Program-made: the position numbers and the translations under genes
Origin: Calderihabitans maritimus
GTDB taxonomy: Bacteria; Bacillota; KKC1; Calderihabitantales; Calderihabitantaceae
Reading direction: 5' to 3'
Length of the DNA stretch: 42,825 bases
NCBI RefSeq assembly: GCF_002207765.1
Contig: NZ_BDGJ01000005.1
Location: forward strand, 1-42,825
Notes under the pieces: model-generated
Database searches by the model: none
Seen by the model: only the letters and a program-made list of their open reading frames with translations
Told to the model about the DNA's origin: nothing
Part shown: positions 1-8,216 of the stretch, in pieces
How positions within the stretch are numbered: position 1 is the first letter of the stretch
Layout: each line of letters starts with the position of its first letter

Positions 1-423
1 TGTAATCTTGCCGCCCTGGATATAGTTGGACCGGGTCTTAAAGAAGTTTGTGGCAGTTTAAAAATCCCGCCGGTTCTCAGTTTCGGTACTTGTACCGACA
101 CGGGACGCATTTCCCTTCTGGTAAACGATGTGGCTAATGCTTTAGGTGTAGATACCGCCGACCTGCCGGTGGCAGTGACTGCCCCCCAGTACCTGGAGCA
201 GAAAGCTACCATAGATGCCATATTTGCCCTGGCTTTCGGATTGTATACTCACCTTTCCCCCACTCCGCCGATAGCAGGAGGGCCCGAACTGGTTAAATTG
301 TTGACCGAGGATATAGAAAAACTTACAGGAGGTAAAGTGGCCCTGGGAGATGATCCCGTCAAAGCGGCCGATGGAATTGAACAGCACATCACCAGCAAAA
401 GAGCCAATTTAGGATTAGCATGA
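1..423 (+). CDS. cooS: Ni-dependent carbon monoxide dehydrogenase catalytic subunit, C-terminal part (5' end outside window)
   Basis: This is the last 140 codons of an anaerobic CO dehydrogenase, which interconverts CO and CO2 at a Ni-Fe-S C-cluster. The open frame enters from the left edge. It carries FGTCTDTGR (Cys at residue 31 of the fragment), which matches the late C-cluster cysteine region of CooS. The very first codon is also Cys (CNLAAL) and is likely the preceding cluster ligand. The tail, with GGPELVKLLTED and an alternating K/D-rich helix ending near KRANLGLA, is typical of CooS C termini. The clustered A-, B- and D-site residues lie outside the window, so integrity cannot be judged. 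CooS next to formate and hydrogen genes suggests CO is one electron source of this organism. Family assignment is firm; the specific CODH class is not. Confidence 0.9.
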   Translation, partial: CNLAALDIVGPGLKEVCGSLKIPPVLSFGTCTDTGRISLLVNDVANALGVDTADLPVAVTAPQYLEQKATIDAIFALAFGLYTHLSPTPPIAGGPELVKLLTEDIEKLTGGKVALGDDPVKAADGIEQHITSKRANLGLA

Positions 424-429
424 ACAACT

Positions 430-454
430 CCTGCCTGAAGGCAGGGTTTCTATA
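430..454 (+). terminator. Weak terminator hairpin after cooS
   Basis: A perfect 6-bp stem CCTGCC/GGCAGG (430-435 with 440-445) with a TGAA loop starts 6 bases after the cooS stop. It is followed by only a broken T run (GTTTCTATAT). It fits a cooS terminator, and because the next gene is convergent it may work in both directions. Without a solid U tract the efficiency is doubtful. Confidence 0.5.
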
Positions 455-478
455 TGTCTGTGGCGCGCCCGGACGCGA

Positions 479-1195
479 TCACATGATTGACTTTAAAATA
501 CGGTTGCATGTCATATCTATTAGAAATACCCAGGCTGAACTATAAACCAGGCAGAATAAAAAGATGAAGGAGTTGGCCAGGATTAGTCCTTGCTGTGCTA
601 TCATGCCGGAGAATTCTATGCCGGCGATAAAGGTCAGGGTAACAATGCCTGTAAAGAGTCCTAAGGCGCCGAACAAAACCAGTATTCTTTTGGCGAAACC
701 GTAATAAATTCCGCAACCAATAATTAACCCCAATAGACCGGTATTGAAGAGAAGAATCAGTGTGCTTACAGGCTGAACGAAAAGAACCAAAGCTGCAGCG
801 ACTAATAAGGTGAACACCCCGTTTGCCGGGTTTAAGCTGGCCGCTATGGCTACCGGAAGGGTACTGAAGGCGCTGATAAAATATCCTGGTCCCGGAAAAA
901 AGACGTACGAAATCTGTAACCCAAAGGTTAGCGCGGATAACATTCCGCCCATGGTTGCCATTTTAACCCAGCCATCAGCAGTAGAGGTTTTTCTAAGTTT
1001 TGGAACAGTAACGCTCACAGTTTTACGCCAGTATTTTCGGTCTTTTTGTTTAGTAGCCAGCAACAGAACAAGCAAAGTTCCACCCCATACCGCAAAGTTT
1101 AGGGTTAGGTGGGAGGAGCCTTTAATTTTAAAACTCAAAAGCCAGGCGGCTACTAACGCGAGGAGCAACATTTTCAGGAAAAAGTTTTTTCTCAA
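479..1195 (-). CDS. Multi-spanning membrane protein of unknown function
   Basis: I do not recognise this 238-residue protein. It has about seven hydrophobic segments: residues 5-24, 31-48, 82-100, 105-125, 127-146, 150-195 (probably two helices) and 205-232. A basic loop around 49-78 (KQKDRKYWRK) lies between helices 2 and 3. The central helices (PVAIAASLNP, then LLGLIIGCGIYYGFAKR) resemble the compact alanine/glycine-rich helices of ECF-transporter S components or YybS/DUF2232-type proteins, but this is only a resemblance. The start is TTG, chosen because AGGAGG lies 7-8 bases upstream on the minus strand. It is convergent with cooS and divergent from the multiheme cytochrome, so it appears to be a single-gene unit and its neighbours give little functional hint. 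Confidence 0.7.
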   Translation of the reverse strand: MRKNFFLKMLLLALVAAWLLSFKIKGSSHLTLNFAVWGGTLLVLLLATKQKDRKYWRKTVSVTVPKLRKTSTADGWVKMATMGGMLSALTFGLQISYVFFPGPGYFISAFSTLPVAIAASLNPANGVFTLLVAAALVLFVQPVSTLILLFNTGLLGLIIGCGIYYGFAKRILVLFGALGLFTGIVTLTFIAGIEFSGMIAQQGLILANSFIFLFCLVYSSAWVFLIDMTCNRILKSIM

Positions 1196-1388
1196 GAGCT
1201 TCTCCTCCTGGGGGTAGTAATTAAAAGAGTACGCTAACCTTGAGCCTTTAACTCTGAAGAGTCTCTATATGATGGTCATGTTTCCCTAACTATATTATTA
1301 TGAAGAAACTACGTAATTGTGATTATAAAGATTTTTGTCTACGGGAATGTTGTTCGGGAAAGAATATATGTAAACGGAGGTGTTAAAA

Positions 1389-3161
1389 TTGGTAAGGAAG
1401 TTCAGGTGGATTATTTTAATCGTGGCATTGTTTCTTCTCATAGGTGCTGGGATATACACTTTTTACGTCAAGGCTCCTCCCGTTCAGCTGGTCAGTAGTT
1501 GTGTCTCCTGTCATGGGGATAAAGAAGCTATGGAGAAAGCCGGATTCCCCGAATTCTACATAACAAATGAAATGGTAGTCAAACAAAGCCGCATGCCCGG
1601 AGTCAAATGTGAAGACTGCCATTTGGGCAATCCCAAAGCGACCGACAAGACCGAGGCACATGAAGGCCTACTCAGGGACATGGTTATCGGTGTCAGCAAG
1701 ACCTACAAGATGGAACCCACCGATGATACCGTAGTGATCGGGGTCCGTAGTGATAATGATGTCAACAAGCTTCTTCCTTCTATAGAGGGGATAAAAGTTC
1801 TGGGCCTGGTTTACGGGCTAAAAGAGAAGGGTTTGTTGACTTACGATCCTGAATTAGCACAAAGGACTTGCGGTAAATGCCATGAAAAAGAGGTTACAGA
1901 ATACAACGCAACACCTATGGCTTCTTCCAGGTTTCAGAGCCTGAATACCGATCTGTTAACCATTGCCCCGCATAATTGCAGGCCATGGTTAGTATACAGT
2001 GACGCACAGAAACGGCTCCTGAAAGAACAACTGGGCAAGGGAGCAGCCGAGATATATGTCTCGGGTCATAACCTGGACCGACTGAATTCGCAGATGGCAA
2101 CCAAACTGGGTTTAAAAGAAGCTTCTGCAGCCCAGAGGGCGTGTAACCGTTGCCACGCAGGGTGCAACGATTGCCATTATGTACCCCAGAGTGGAGACGG
2201 CTCTCATGTTTTTACCAGAACCCCCCCGTCCAACACCTGTTATGGAGGGGGAAGAGGGTCCATATGTCACGCGGGGCCGGAAGACCGGCGCAGAGGTGCT
2301 GGATACTTTCGTGGAGATTATGCTTTTCCGGCGGGGTTGCCCACCGGTGCTCATGTTCAAGCCGGGGTTGAGTGCTTGAACTGTCATGAAACGAAAAATC
2401 ATGATGTAGCCAGGCGAGTTGACCGACAAAAGGTTTGTGGTAAATGCCACCCCCGCCAGGTAGAGGATCTAAGCGCATCGGCTCATCGGAATGTGGCCTG
2501 TGAATCATGTCATATTCGAGAGGTAGGCGGATACCAGGCGACGGTCATGGGTTTCGGAAAGACCTCTGGTCTTCCTTTCCCGTTGACCAAGCACAAGCAG
2601 TATTACGGAATCCTTCAGCGGCCGCTGTTGATCAAAAACGGGGAAGGAGTATGGATCCCTGTAAAGCCGGTTCCGCATGTAGTACACGGCGTGAAAAAAC
2701 AGGTCGATCCTGCGAAGCAGGTTGCCTTCCGGAATATCGTTCCTTACCGTACTGACTCTCAGGACGCTTACTATACTGTAGGTACCGTTGATGCCCCCGA
2801 TGGAACCCGTTCTCTCCTCTGGATCCAAATGGACAAAATGTCTCATGCTTTAGGTCCGGGAAGAGAATGCCAGGACTGTCACGGGACGGGACGGCAAGTA
2901 TATGAGGCCCGGTGGACTTACAGCGGTCAGGGGGTGACGGAGAAAATATCAGGAAGCCACCTTGTGGAGGCAGATGAAAAAGGACTGCGGATTACCCAGA
3001 TTAAAGTACAAGATCCGGTTCCTGTAGGTGAAGGATATCGACTGGTAAATTTCGCCTATTGGATTTATGGAGAGAGCTTCCGGGTGCCGGGAGATTTTTC
3101 CTTGCCCCAGATTGATACTGAATTTTATCGAGGTGACCCGCATAAAGTAAAAGCGCAATAG
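1389..3161 (+). CDS. Membrane-anchored multiheme c-type cytochrome (nine CXXCH motifs)
   Basis: This is a 590-residue electron-transfer protein. It begins with a basic N terminus and one hydrophobic helix (residues 5-26) that acts as an uncleaved anchor or signal, so the heme domain faces outside. Nine CXXCH heme sites are visible: CVSCH, CEDCH, CGKCH, CNRCH, CNDCH, CLNCH, CGKCH, CESCH and CQDCH. CNRCH and CNDCH are only two residues apart. A tenth, unusual CX8CH (CYGGGRGSICH) sits in the middle before HAGPEDRRRGAGY. I start at TTG 1389 because GGAGG lies 8 bases upstream; the GTG at 1380 overlaps that site. I cannot assign a substrate. It could be a terminal reductase or a conduit taking electrons from the quinone pool or from the exported formate dehydrogenase. 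It is monocistronic and divergent from its left neighbour. No CXXCK or other catalytic heme site is evident. Confidence 0.85.
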   Translation: MVRKFRWIILIVALFLLIGAGIYTFYVKAPPVQLVSSCVSCHGDKEAMEKAGFPEFYITNEMVVKQSRMPGVKCEDCHLGNPKATDKTEAHEGLLRDMVIGVSKTYKMEPTDDTVVIGVRSDNDVNKLLPSIEGIKVLGLVYGLKEKGLLTYDPELAQRTCGKCHEKEVTEYNATPMASSRFQSLNTDLLTIAPHNCRPWLVYSDAQKRLLKEQLGKGAAEIYVSGHNLDRLNSQMATKLGLKEASAAQRACNRCHAGCNDCHYVPQSGDGSHVFTRTPPSNTCYGGGRGSICHAGPEDRRRGAGYFRGDYAFPAGLPTGAHVQAGVECLNCHETKNHDVARRVDRQKVCGKCHPRQVEDLSASAHRNVACESCHIREVGGYQATVMGFGKTSGLPFPLTKHKQYYGILQRPLLIKNGEGVWIPVKPVPHVVHGVKKQVDPAKQVAFRNIVPYRTDSQDAYYTVGTVDAPDGTRSLLWIQMDKMSHALGPGRECQDCHGTGRQVYEARWTYSGQGVTEKISGSHLVEADEKGLRITQIKVQDPVPVGEGYRLVNFAYWIYGESFRVPGDFSLPQIDTEFYRGDPHKVKAQ

Positions 3162-3528
3162 AGCGGGGACTGTTATGGGAAATGATTTTGAGCCAGACGC
3201 GAAGAAAGGGTAATGAAAAACTAGAGGAGGTTTCGAAAATAAAGTAAATTATTTTATTTTTTTTATTTTTTTATTATACAAATACGCGTTTAATCATGGT
3301 TCACATCGGCACGCGTGGGACTTACACCCATAACCTTTTCCTGAAAGAACAACTCAGTGCCGTCAGTAAAGATAAGTTTTACTGAGATCCAGAAATCTAA
3401 TGTTTGACAGGCCTGTTTTTGAGGTATATTATATTATTTGGTCAATATAATTGCGTAAGTTCTGAAAAGTATTTATTAATGGTTTAAGTTTTTTAATGAA
3501 GCTTTTACGATAAAGGTGGTGAGGGGTT
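3162..3528. other. Intergenic region between cytochrome and Cache-HAMP-wHTH regulator
   Basis: This 367-base AT-rich stretch holds a long T/A run (about 3250-3280) without a clear terminator stem, and a short hairpin CAGTAAA/TTTACTG (3364-3384). A 29-codon ATG frame near 3295 has no ribosome binding site and I do not count it as a gene. The promoter of the next gene lies at its right side. Confidence 0.6.
3404..3432 (+). promoter_or_regulatory. Sigma-70/A type promoter of the Cache-HAMP-wHTH regulator
   Basis: TTGACA (3404-3409), a 17-base spacer and TATTAT (3427-3432) match the housekeeping consensus at all but one position. The promoter lies about 95 bases before the start codon of the downstream regulator gene, so transcription probably starts near 3440. 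Confidence 0.75.
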
Positions 3529-4638
3529 ATGCGTTCCCTCAAGCAGCAACTTCTATTTTTAGTAATTGGACCGTTGCTCCTGCTGTCCATCAGCACGACT
3601 TTTATTATTGGAATTCATATGAAAGACCGTGCTGAACTGGCTGCCATAACCAAGGCTAAAAGTGACCTGGCAACGGGTGAAGCCATTATCGATTTGATGT
3701 ACCCCGGTCCCTGGGAAGTACGAGACGGCGTCCTTTACAAAGGTGGAGTCAAGATTAATAATAATTTCATTCCGGTAGATTTTATCGCTAATTTAACTGG
3801 CGATACGGTGACTATTTTTCTCGGTGATACCCGTGTTTCTACTACAGTGCGTAATAAGAACGGTGAAAGGGCGATAGGAACTAAGGTTTCGGATATTGTA
3901 GCCACTACCGTACTAAAATACGGTCAGGAATACCTTGGAGAAGCTAATGTGGTAGGTGAGTATTACCAGACGGCATACAAACCTATCCGTAATCAACAAG
4001 GGAATATTATTGGAATGCTGTACGTCGGAATTTCCAAAAAATTTTCTAATCAAATGATCCGCAACTCCCTAATAACTCTTGTAATCATCAGCGGAGGGTT
4101 AACTCTTTTGGTAGCTCTGGGGGCCTGGTATTTTACCCAGCAGGTAATTATCGGTCCGCTCCAAAAGATAACTATGGGTACCAGAGAGGTAGCTTCCGGT
4201 TATCTTGGGAATAAATTGGAAATTAAGAGCCAGAACGAAATTGGCGAACTTGCCGCTGCTTTCAACCAAATGGTGGAAGGGCTGCAACGTCTGGCCTTAC
4301 AAATTTCTAAAGCTACCGGGAATGCTGGGAACGGTGCTGAAGGTAACCTTCCTGATGAAAATGGGAAAAAGCAAAGTCCTGGTTTCAACACTGAGAAAGC
4401 GGATGTAGAAGATGAATTACCCAAAGGTTTAAATGAGGTGACTTTAAGGCAAATATTGGCTTTTTTAGAAAGCAAAGATATAGCCATGTCTGCAGAGGAA
4501 GTAGGGGAGGGGGTTAATCTAACCAGGGTAACGGCGCGCCGCTACCTGGAATATTTAGAGAAAAACGGACATGTAGAGGTAGAACTCAAATATGGTACCG
4601 TAGGCAGACCTGTAAAATTATACAAAAAGATTTCCTAA
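3529..4638 (+). CDS. Membrane-bound one-component regulator: Cache sensor, HAMP, CitB/DcuR-type winged helix
   Basis: This 369-residue protein links an outside sensor directly to a DNA-binding domain. Residues 8-28 form a first membrane helix. Residues 30-175 look like a single Cache domain: YPGPWEVRDGVLYKGG, then GDTVTIFLGDTRVSTTV, then EYYQTAYKPIRNQQGNIIGM. Residues 180-205 form a second helix, followed by a HAMP domain to about residue 260 (NEIGELAAAFNQM). A polar linker (265-305) leads to a winged helix at about 310-366. Its signature, RVTARRYLEYLEKNGHVEV followed by GTVGRPVKLYKK, is that of CitB/DcuR response regulators. No histidine kinase or receiver domain is present, so the two-component relay appears collapsed into one chain. 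The ligand is unknown; Cache domains often bind small carboxylates, so formate is a tempting but untested guess given the downstream fdh operon. It has its own promoter and terminator. Start ATG follows a GGTGGTGAGGGG purine stretch. Confidence 0.85.
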   Translation: MRSLKQQLLFLVIGPLLLLSISTTFIIGIHMKDRAELAAITKAKSDLATGEAIIDLMYPGPWEVRDGVLYKGGVKINNNFIPVDFIANLTGDTVTIFLGDTRVSTTVRNKNGERAIGTKVSDIVATTVLKYGQEYLGEANVVGEYYQTAYKPIRNQQGNIIGMLYVGISKKFSNQMIRNSLITLVIISGGLTLLVALGAWYFTQQVIIGPLQKITMGTREVASGYLGNKLEIKSQNEIGELAAAFNQMVEGLQRLALQISKATGNAGNGAEGNLPDENGKKQSPGFNTEKADVEDELPKGLNEVTLRQILAFLESKDIAMSAEEVGEGVNLTRVTARRYLEYLEKNGHVEVELKYGTVGRPVKLYKKIS

Positions 4639-4661
4639 GATCCCGGCAAGGGGTCTTTTTT
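4638..4661 (+). terminator. Rho-independent terminator of the regulator gene
   Basis: Stem AGATCCC/GGGGTCT (4638-4644 with 4650-4656, one G-U pair) with loop GGCAA is followed by a run of T. It overlaps the stop codon end of the regulator gene and gives a clear monocistronic unit. Confidence 0.85.
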
Positions 4662-4833
4662 ATTGGGTTTTGAAAATTAAGATCTATAAATTAATTTTAT
4701 TTAATTTAAAAATTTGTGCCCTGTTTTCTTTAATTTAATTATTTACAAAAAGTTGTACTGGCTAAGAAAAATTGTTAAATTCATTTTGCTACAATTTTTT
4801 GAATTTTAGTCTTTTGTTTGAATAAAGCAAAAG

Positions 4834-4889
4834 CTAAAGCTACCGGCGCTAATGACTTGATAATAAAGCCATTAGCGCTCAGGCTTTAG
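4834..4889. repeat. Nested inverted repeat in the fdh leader
   Basis: Two concentric perfect stems share one centre: outer CTAAAGC (4834-4840) with GCTTTAG (4883-4889), inner GCGCTAATG (4846-4854) with CATTAGCGC (4870-4878). They are separated by a small internal loop (TACCG on one side, TCAG on the other). The arrangement could be an RNA structure in the 5' leader or a large operator. It does not match a Moco or other riboswitch consensus that I can recognise. Confidence 0.7.
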
Positions 4890-4892
4890 AGT

Positions 4893-4910
4893 TGTCCGAT
4901 GGGCATTTTT
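4893..4910 (+). terminator. Short terminator-like hairpin in the fdh leader (possible attenuator)
   Basis: TGTCC (4893-4897), loop GAT and GGGCA (4901-4905) form a 5-bp stem with one G-U pair, immediately followed by TTTTT. It starts three bases after the nested repeat. The stem is short, so it could be a weak or conditional terminator upstream of the Tat ORF and the fdh genes, or chance. Confidence 0.4.
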
Positions 4911-4962
4911 ATTCAGTCATTCTTACTAACTAAAGGGGGTGGTGCAAATAAGGGAGGGGGCA

Positions 4963-5067
4963 ATGGCCGCGAGAATTTCCAGAAGAGATCTTCTCAACAT
5001 TTCAGGCGTAACTGCCGCTACTATTACTGCAGCCCAGCCGGATAACAGTATGCAAATTTTGAGTTAA
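4963..5067 (+). CDS. Orphan 34-residue Tat-signal peptide ORF upstream of fdh
   Basis: A strong Shine-Dalgarno (AGGGAGGGGG) precedes ATG 4963. The product starts MAARISRRDLLNISGVTAAT and continues ITAAQPDNSMQILS, then stops. SRRDLLN is a twin-arginine motif, followed by a moderately hydrophobic stretch and an AAQ-like cleavage region, with almost no mature part. An in-frame GTG at 4942 could extend it by seven residues. Small Tat-signal proteins next to formate dehydrogenase genes are a known type (the 'formate dehydrogenase region TAT target' family), but the conserved tail of that family is not evident here. It may instead be the stump of a truncated dehydrogenase subunit or a translated leader. 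The frame does not connect to the following fdh gene, which starts 98 bases later with its own different Tat signal. Confidence 0.55.
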   Translation: MAARISRRDLLNISGVTAATITAAQPDNSMQILS

Positions 5068-5165
5068 CAGCGAGATGTTAAGAGATGAAATATTTATATT
5101 AGTTTGAAAATAATGAAAAATTATTACTTTTAAAAGAATTCTGGAAGGGAGGTCTGAAGAAAACG

Positions 5166-8100
5166 ATGGCTGGATTAAGTAGGAGAGCATTTCTCAAATC
5201 TTTAGGTGCCAGTACTCTTGGTCTGTCTTTTCTGGGAGGGATTACTGATTCTGCTGATGCTTCACAAAAATCACCTATTGACCTGGGACCTTACCGCTTG
5301 AAGTTTACCCGGGAGACTACCACTATTTGTCCTTACTGTGCTGTGGGTTGCGGTATTATTGTTCACACTCAAGAAGGTAAGGTCGTTTATACTGAGGGAG
5401 ATCCAGACCATCCCATTAATGAAGGATCCCTTTGCCCTAAAGGATTATCCATTTCTGATTTAAGTTTTATAGTGGACAAGAATAACAAACGTGTGCCAAA
5501 TCCTAGACGTTTAACCAAAGTTTTATATCGCGCGCCTAGAAGTGACAGGTGGGAAGAAAAGCCTTGGGACTGGGCGCTGAATAAAATAGCTGAAAGGGTT
5601 AAGGCAACCCGTGATGCTACCTTTGAGATCAAGGATGAAAACGGGGTTGTGGTAAATCGCACCCAGGCCATTGCTCATTTGGGCAGCGCTTCTATTGATA
5701 ACGAAGAAAACTATTTAATGCACAAGTTGGCCCGGGCTCTGGGTATTATCAACATTGAACACCATGCCCGTCTCTGACATTCCACTACTGTGGCCGGTCT
5801 GGCCAATTCGTTTGGTAGAGGAGCAATGACCAATCACTGGATTGATTATAAGAATTCAGATGCCTTTTTGGTCATAGGTGCCAACCCTGCCGAAAACCAT
5901 CCGCTGGCCATGAAATGGATTAACAAGGCCAGAGAGACCAGAGGGGCTAAGCTTATCGTAGTAGACCCGCGATTTAGCAAAACCGCAGCTCAGGCGGACA
6001 TTTATGTGCGCCACAGACCTGGCAGTGACATTGCGTTTATCAACGGTCTTATGAACTACGCCATCCAAAACAATCTGTATCACCACGAATATGTGGTGAA
6101 CTATACCAATGCTTCCTTCTTGGTTAATCCGGAGTATGGCTTCCACGATGGCTTATTTTCAGGATTTGTTGATGGAAAATACGACAGAAATTCATGGCAG
6201 TACCAAAAAGATGGAGACGAAATTAAAAAAGATCCCACCCTGCAGGATCCTAACTGTGTATTCCAGTTGCTGAAGAAACATGTATCCAGGTATGATATTA
6301 AAACCGTGAGCGAAATAACCGGTGTACCGGAAAAAGTTTATCAAGAGGTATGTGAAACTTTCTGTGCAACCGGTCGACCGGGCAAGGCAGGTAACGTTAT
6401 CTATGCCATGGGTATTACCCAACATACCCACGGGGCCCAAAACGTTCGGGCTTTGGCTATCCTCCAGCTATTATTGGGTAACATCGGTATTCCCGGTGGC
6501 GGGGTAAATGCCCAGCGCGGCGAAAGTAACGTTCAGGGATCCACTGATCTGGCTATGCTCTACCACCTCTTGCCTGGGTATCTAGGAATGCCACGGGCTA
6601 ACAAACATGCAAATTTACAGGAATACATTGAAAAAGAAACGCCCAAGAGCGGTTATTGGTCCAATAAGCCCAAATTTTTAATCAGCATGCTGAAGGCCTG
6701 GTACGGTGAAAAGGCCACCAAAGAGAATGATTTTTGCTTCGATTACCTTCCGAAATTAACTGCCGGGGAACATTCCCATATGGCAATTTTTCAGGATATG
6801 ATGAGAGGCAAAATCAAGGGCATGTTTGCCTGGGGGCAAAATCCAGCCGTGGGTGGTCCCAATGCTTCCATGGAAAGAAAGGCCCTGGAAAAGTTAGATT
6901 GGCTGGTAGTTATTGACCTCTTTGAGACGGAAACCGCTGCATTCTGGAAAGCTCCGGGTGTTGATCCTAGAAAGATTGACACGGAAGTATTCTTACTACC
7001 GGCTGCTGCGTCCTACGAGAAGGAAGGGTCCATTACTAACAGTGGTAGGTGGATACAGTGGCGTTATCAAGCCATAAATCCCCCCGGAGATGCTAAGAGT
7101 GATTTATGGATTGCTGATCGGTTATTTAAAGCTGTCAGGGAACAGTACCGGAAAGACAAATCTGCTGTATTCCCTGAACCAATATTGAATATGGTATGGA
7201 ACTATGACAAACCGGGCCAGGAGGAGCCCGATGTTGAACAGGTGGCCATCGAGCTTAACGGCTATGATGTTGCTACCGGCAAACCACTGAATAGTTTCGG
7301 AAAATTAAAAGATGACGGCTCTACGGCGTGCGGTATGTGGATTTACACCGGTTACTATGCGGACCGGGAGAAGCCTGCTTGCAAGAACCGTAATCCGGAA
7401 AAGGATGGTCTGGGTTCTAACCTGGGCTGGGCCTTCGCATGGCCGCTGAACAGAAGGATACTCTACAACCGTTGCGCTACTGATCCTAAGGGTAAGCCCT
7501 GGAATCCTAAGCTCCCTCTTTTTGCTTGGAACGGCGTAGACTGGGTGAAAAACGACGTTCCAGATTTTAACGCCAAGGTGTCACCGGAGGTGTCGGCCGC
7601 AAATCCGTTCATTATGCTTCCTGAGGGCCACGGCAGGTTGTTTACCCAGGGTCTCAAGGACGGTCCCATTCCGGAGCATTACGAGCCTGTGGAAAGCCCG
7701 GTAAAGAACAAAATGTCCAGCAGGCAGTTTAATCCGTGTATAACCTTCTACGGTCCGGAACTGGGAGAGTTAGCCGAGGTAGGCAGTGATGAATATCCTT
7801 ACATTGCTACTACCCACCGTTTAATCGAGCACTACCAGAGCGGTGCCATGACCAGGAACTGTCCATACTTGGTTGAGTTAATGCCTGAAATGTTTGTGGA
7901 AATATCACCAAACCTTGCCCGAAAGCTGGGTATCAGGAATGGGGATGAAGTGGAAGTAATTTCCAAGAGAGGTAAGATCCGTGCCAAGGCGTGCGTAACC
8001 CCGATCATGAGGGCTGTCAAGGTAAACGGTAAGGAATGTGAAGTTGTGGGCCTGCCCTGGCATTGGGGTTACCAGGGACTGGCTCCGGGTAGCACCGCCA

Positions 8101-8183
8101 ACGACTTAACACCTTGTGTGGGTGATCCCAATACAGCTATTCCCGAGTACAAGGCGTTCCTTTGCAACATCAAGAAAGTTTAG
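5166..8183 (+). CDS. fdhA: Exported selenocysteine formate dehydrogenase, catalytic alpha subunit (in-frame UGA = Sec204)
   Basis: This molybdo- or tungstopterin enzyme oxidises formate to CO2 and passes electrons to the beta subunit. It has 1005 residues if the UGA at 5775-5777 is read as selenocysteine, close to the usual size of FDH-N (FdnG). A Tat signal (SRRAFLK, residues 5-11) places it outside the membrane. A 4Fe-4S site follows (CPYCAVGCG near 56-64, then CPKG). Sec lies in HARLUHSTTVAGL, the normal active-site context, with a SECIS hairpin just downstream. GITQHTHGAQNVRAL and GESNVQGSTD are pterin-domain motifs; the C-terminal domain starts near YPYIATTHR. ATG 5166 follows GGGAGG. 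It heads an operon with the electron-transfer and membrane subunits, fdhE and tatA. A naive reading would split it in two at the UGA. Confidence 0.95.
5775..5815 (+). promoter_or_regulatory. Bacterial SECIS element in fdhA
   Basis: Downstream of the UGA, TGGCC (5791-5795) and GGCCA (5801-5805) form a perfect stem with apical loop GGTCT. CCA (5782-5784) and TGG (5813-5815) can extend it below a bulged region. The loop starts 18 bases after the UGA, the same distance and loop sequence as in E. coli fdhF. It should recruit SelB for selenocysteine insertion. Confidence 0.9.
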
Positions 8184-8216
8184 GGTTGCCGGCAGGCATA
8201 ACAGGAGGTGTGATAG

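Larger units (their letters stand above)
4662..4962. other. AT-rich leader region upstream of the fdh operon
   Basis: This non-coding stretch is far richer in A+T than the flanking genes up to about 4830, then carries a nested inverted repeat (4834-4889) and a short hairpin with a T run (4893-4910), both listed separately. No convincing sigma-A promoter was found; TTGAAT (4799-4804) with ATAAAG 17 bases later is the best of weak candidates. The leader continues into a strong Shine-Dalgarno site (about 4951-4960) for the small Tat ORF. Confidence 0.5.

Noticed and set aside
810-1217. 135-codon plus-strand frame
   Set aside because: Shadow of the minus-strand membrane protein, which has a hydrophobic pattern and a Shine-Dalgarno site.
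2150-2379. Overlapping plus-strand frames inside the multiheme cytochrome, as a sign of frameshift
   Set aside because: The main frame stays open and keeps CXXCH motifs on both sides of this region, so no frameshift is needed.
3295-3384. 29-codon ATG frame in the intergenic region before the Cache regulator
   Set aside because: No ribosome binding site and no recognisable motif.
5775-5777. In-frame TGA in the first formate dehydrogenase, giving two apparent genes
   Set aside because: The TGA sits in the active-site context HARL-U-H with a SECIS hairpin 18 bases downstream, so it is read as selenocysteine.
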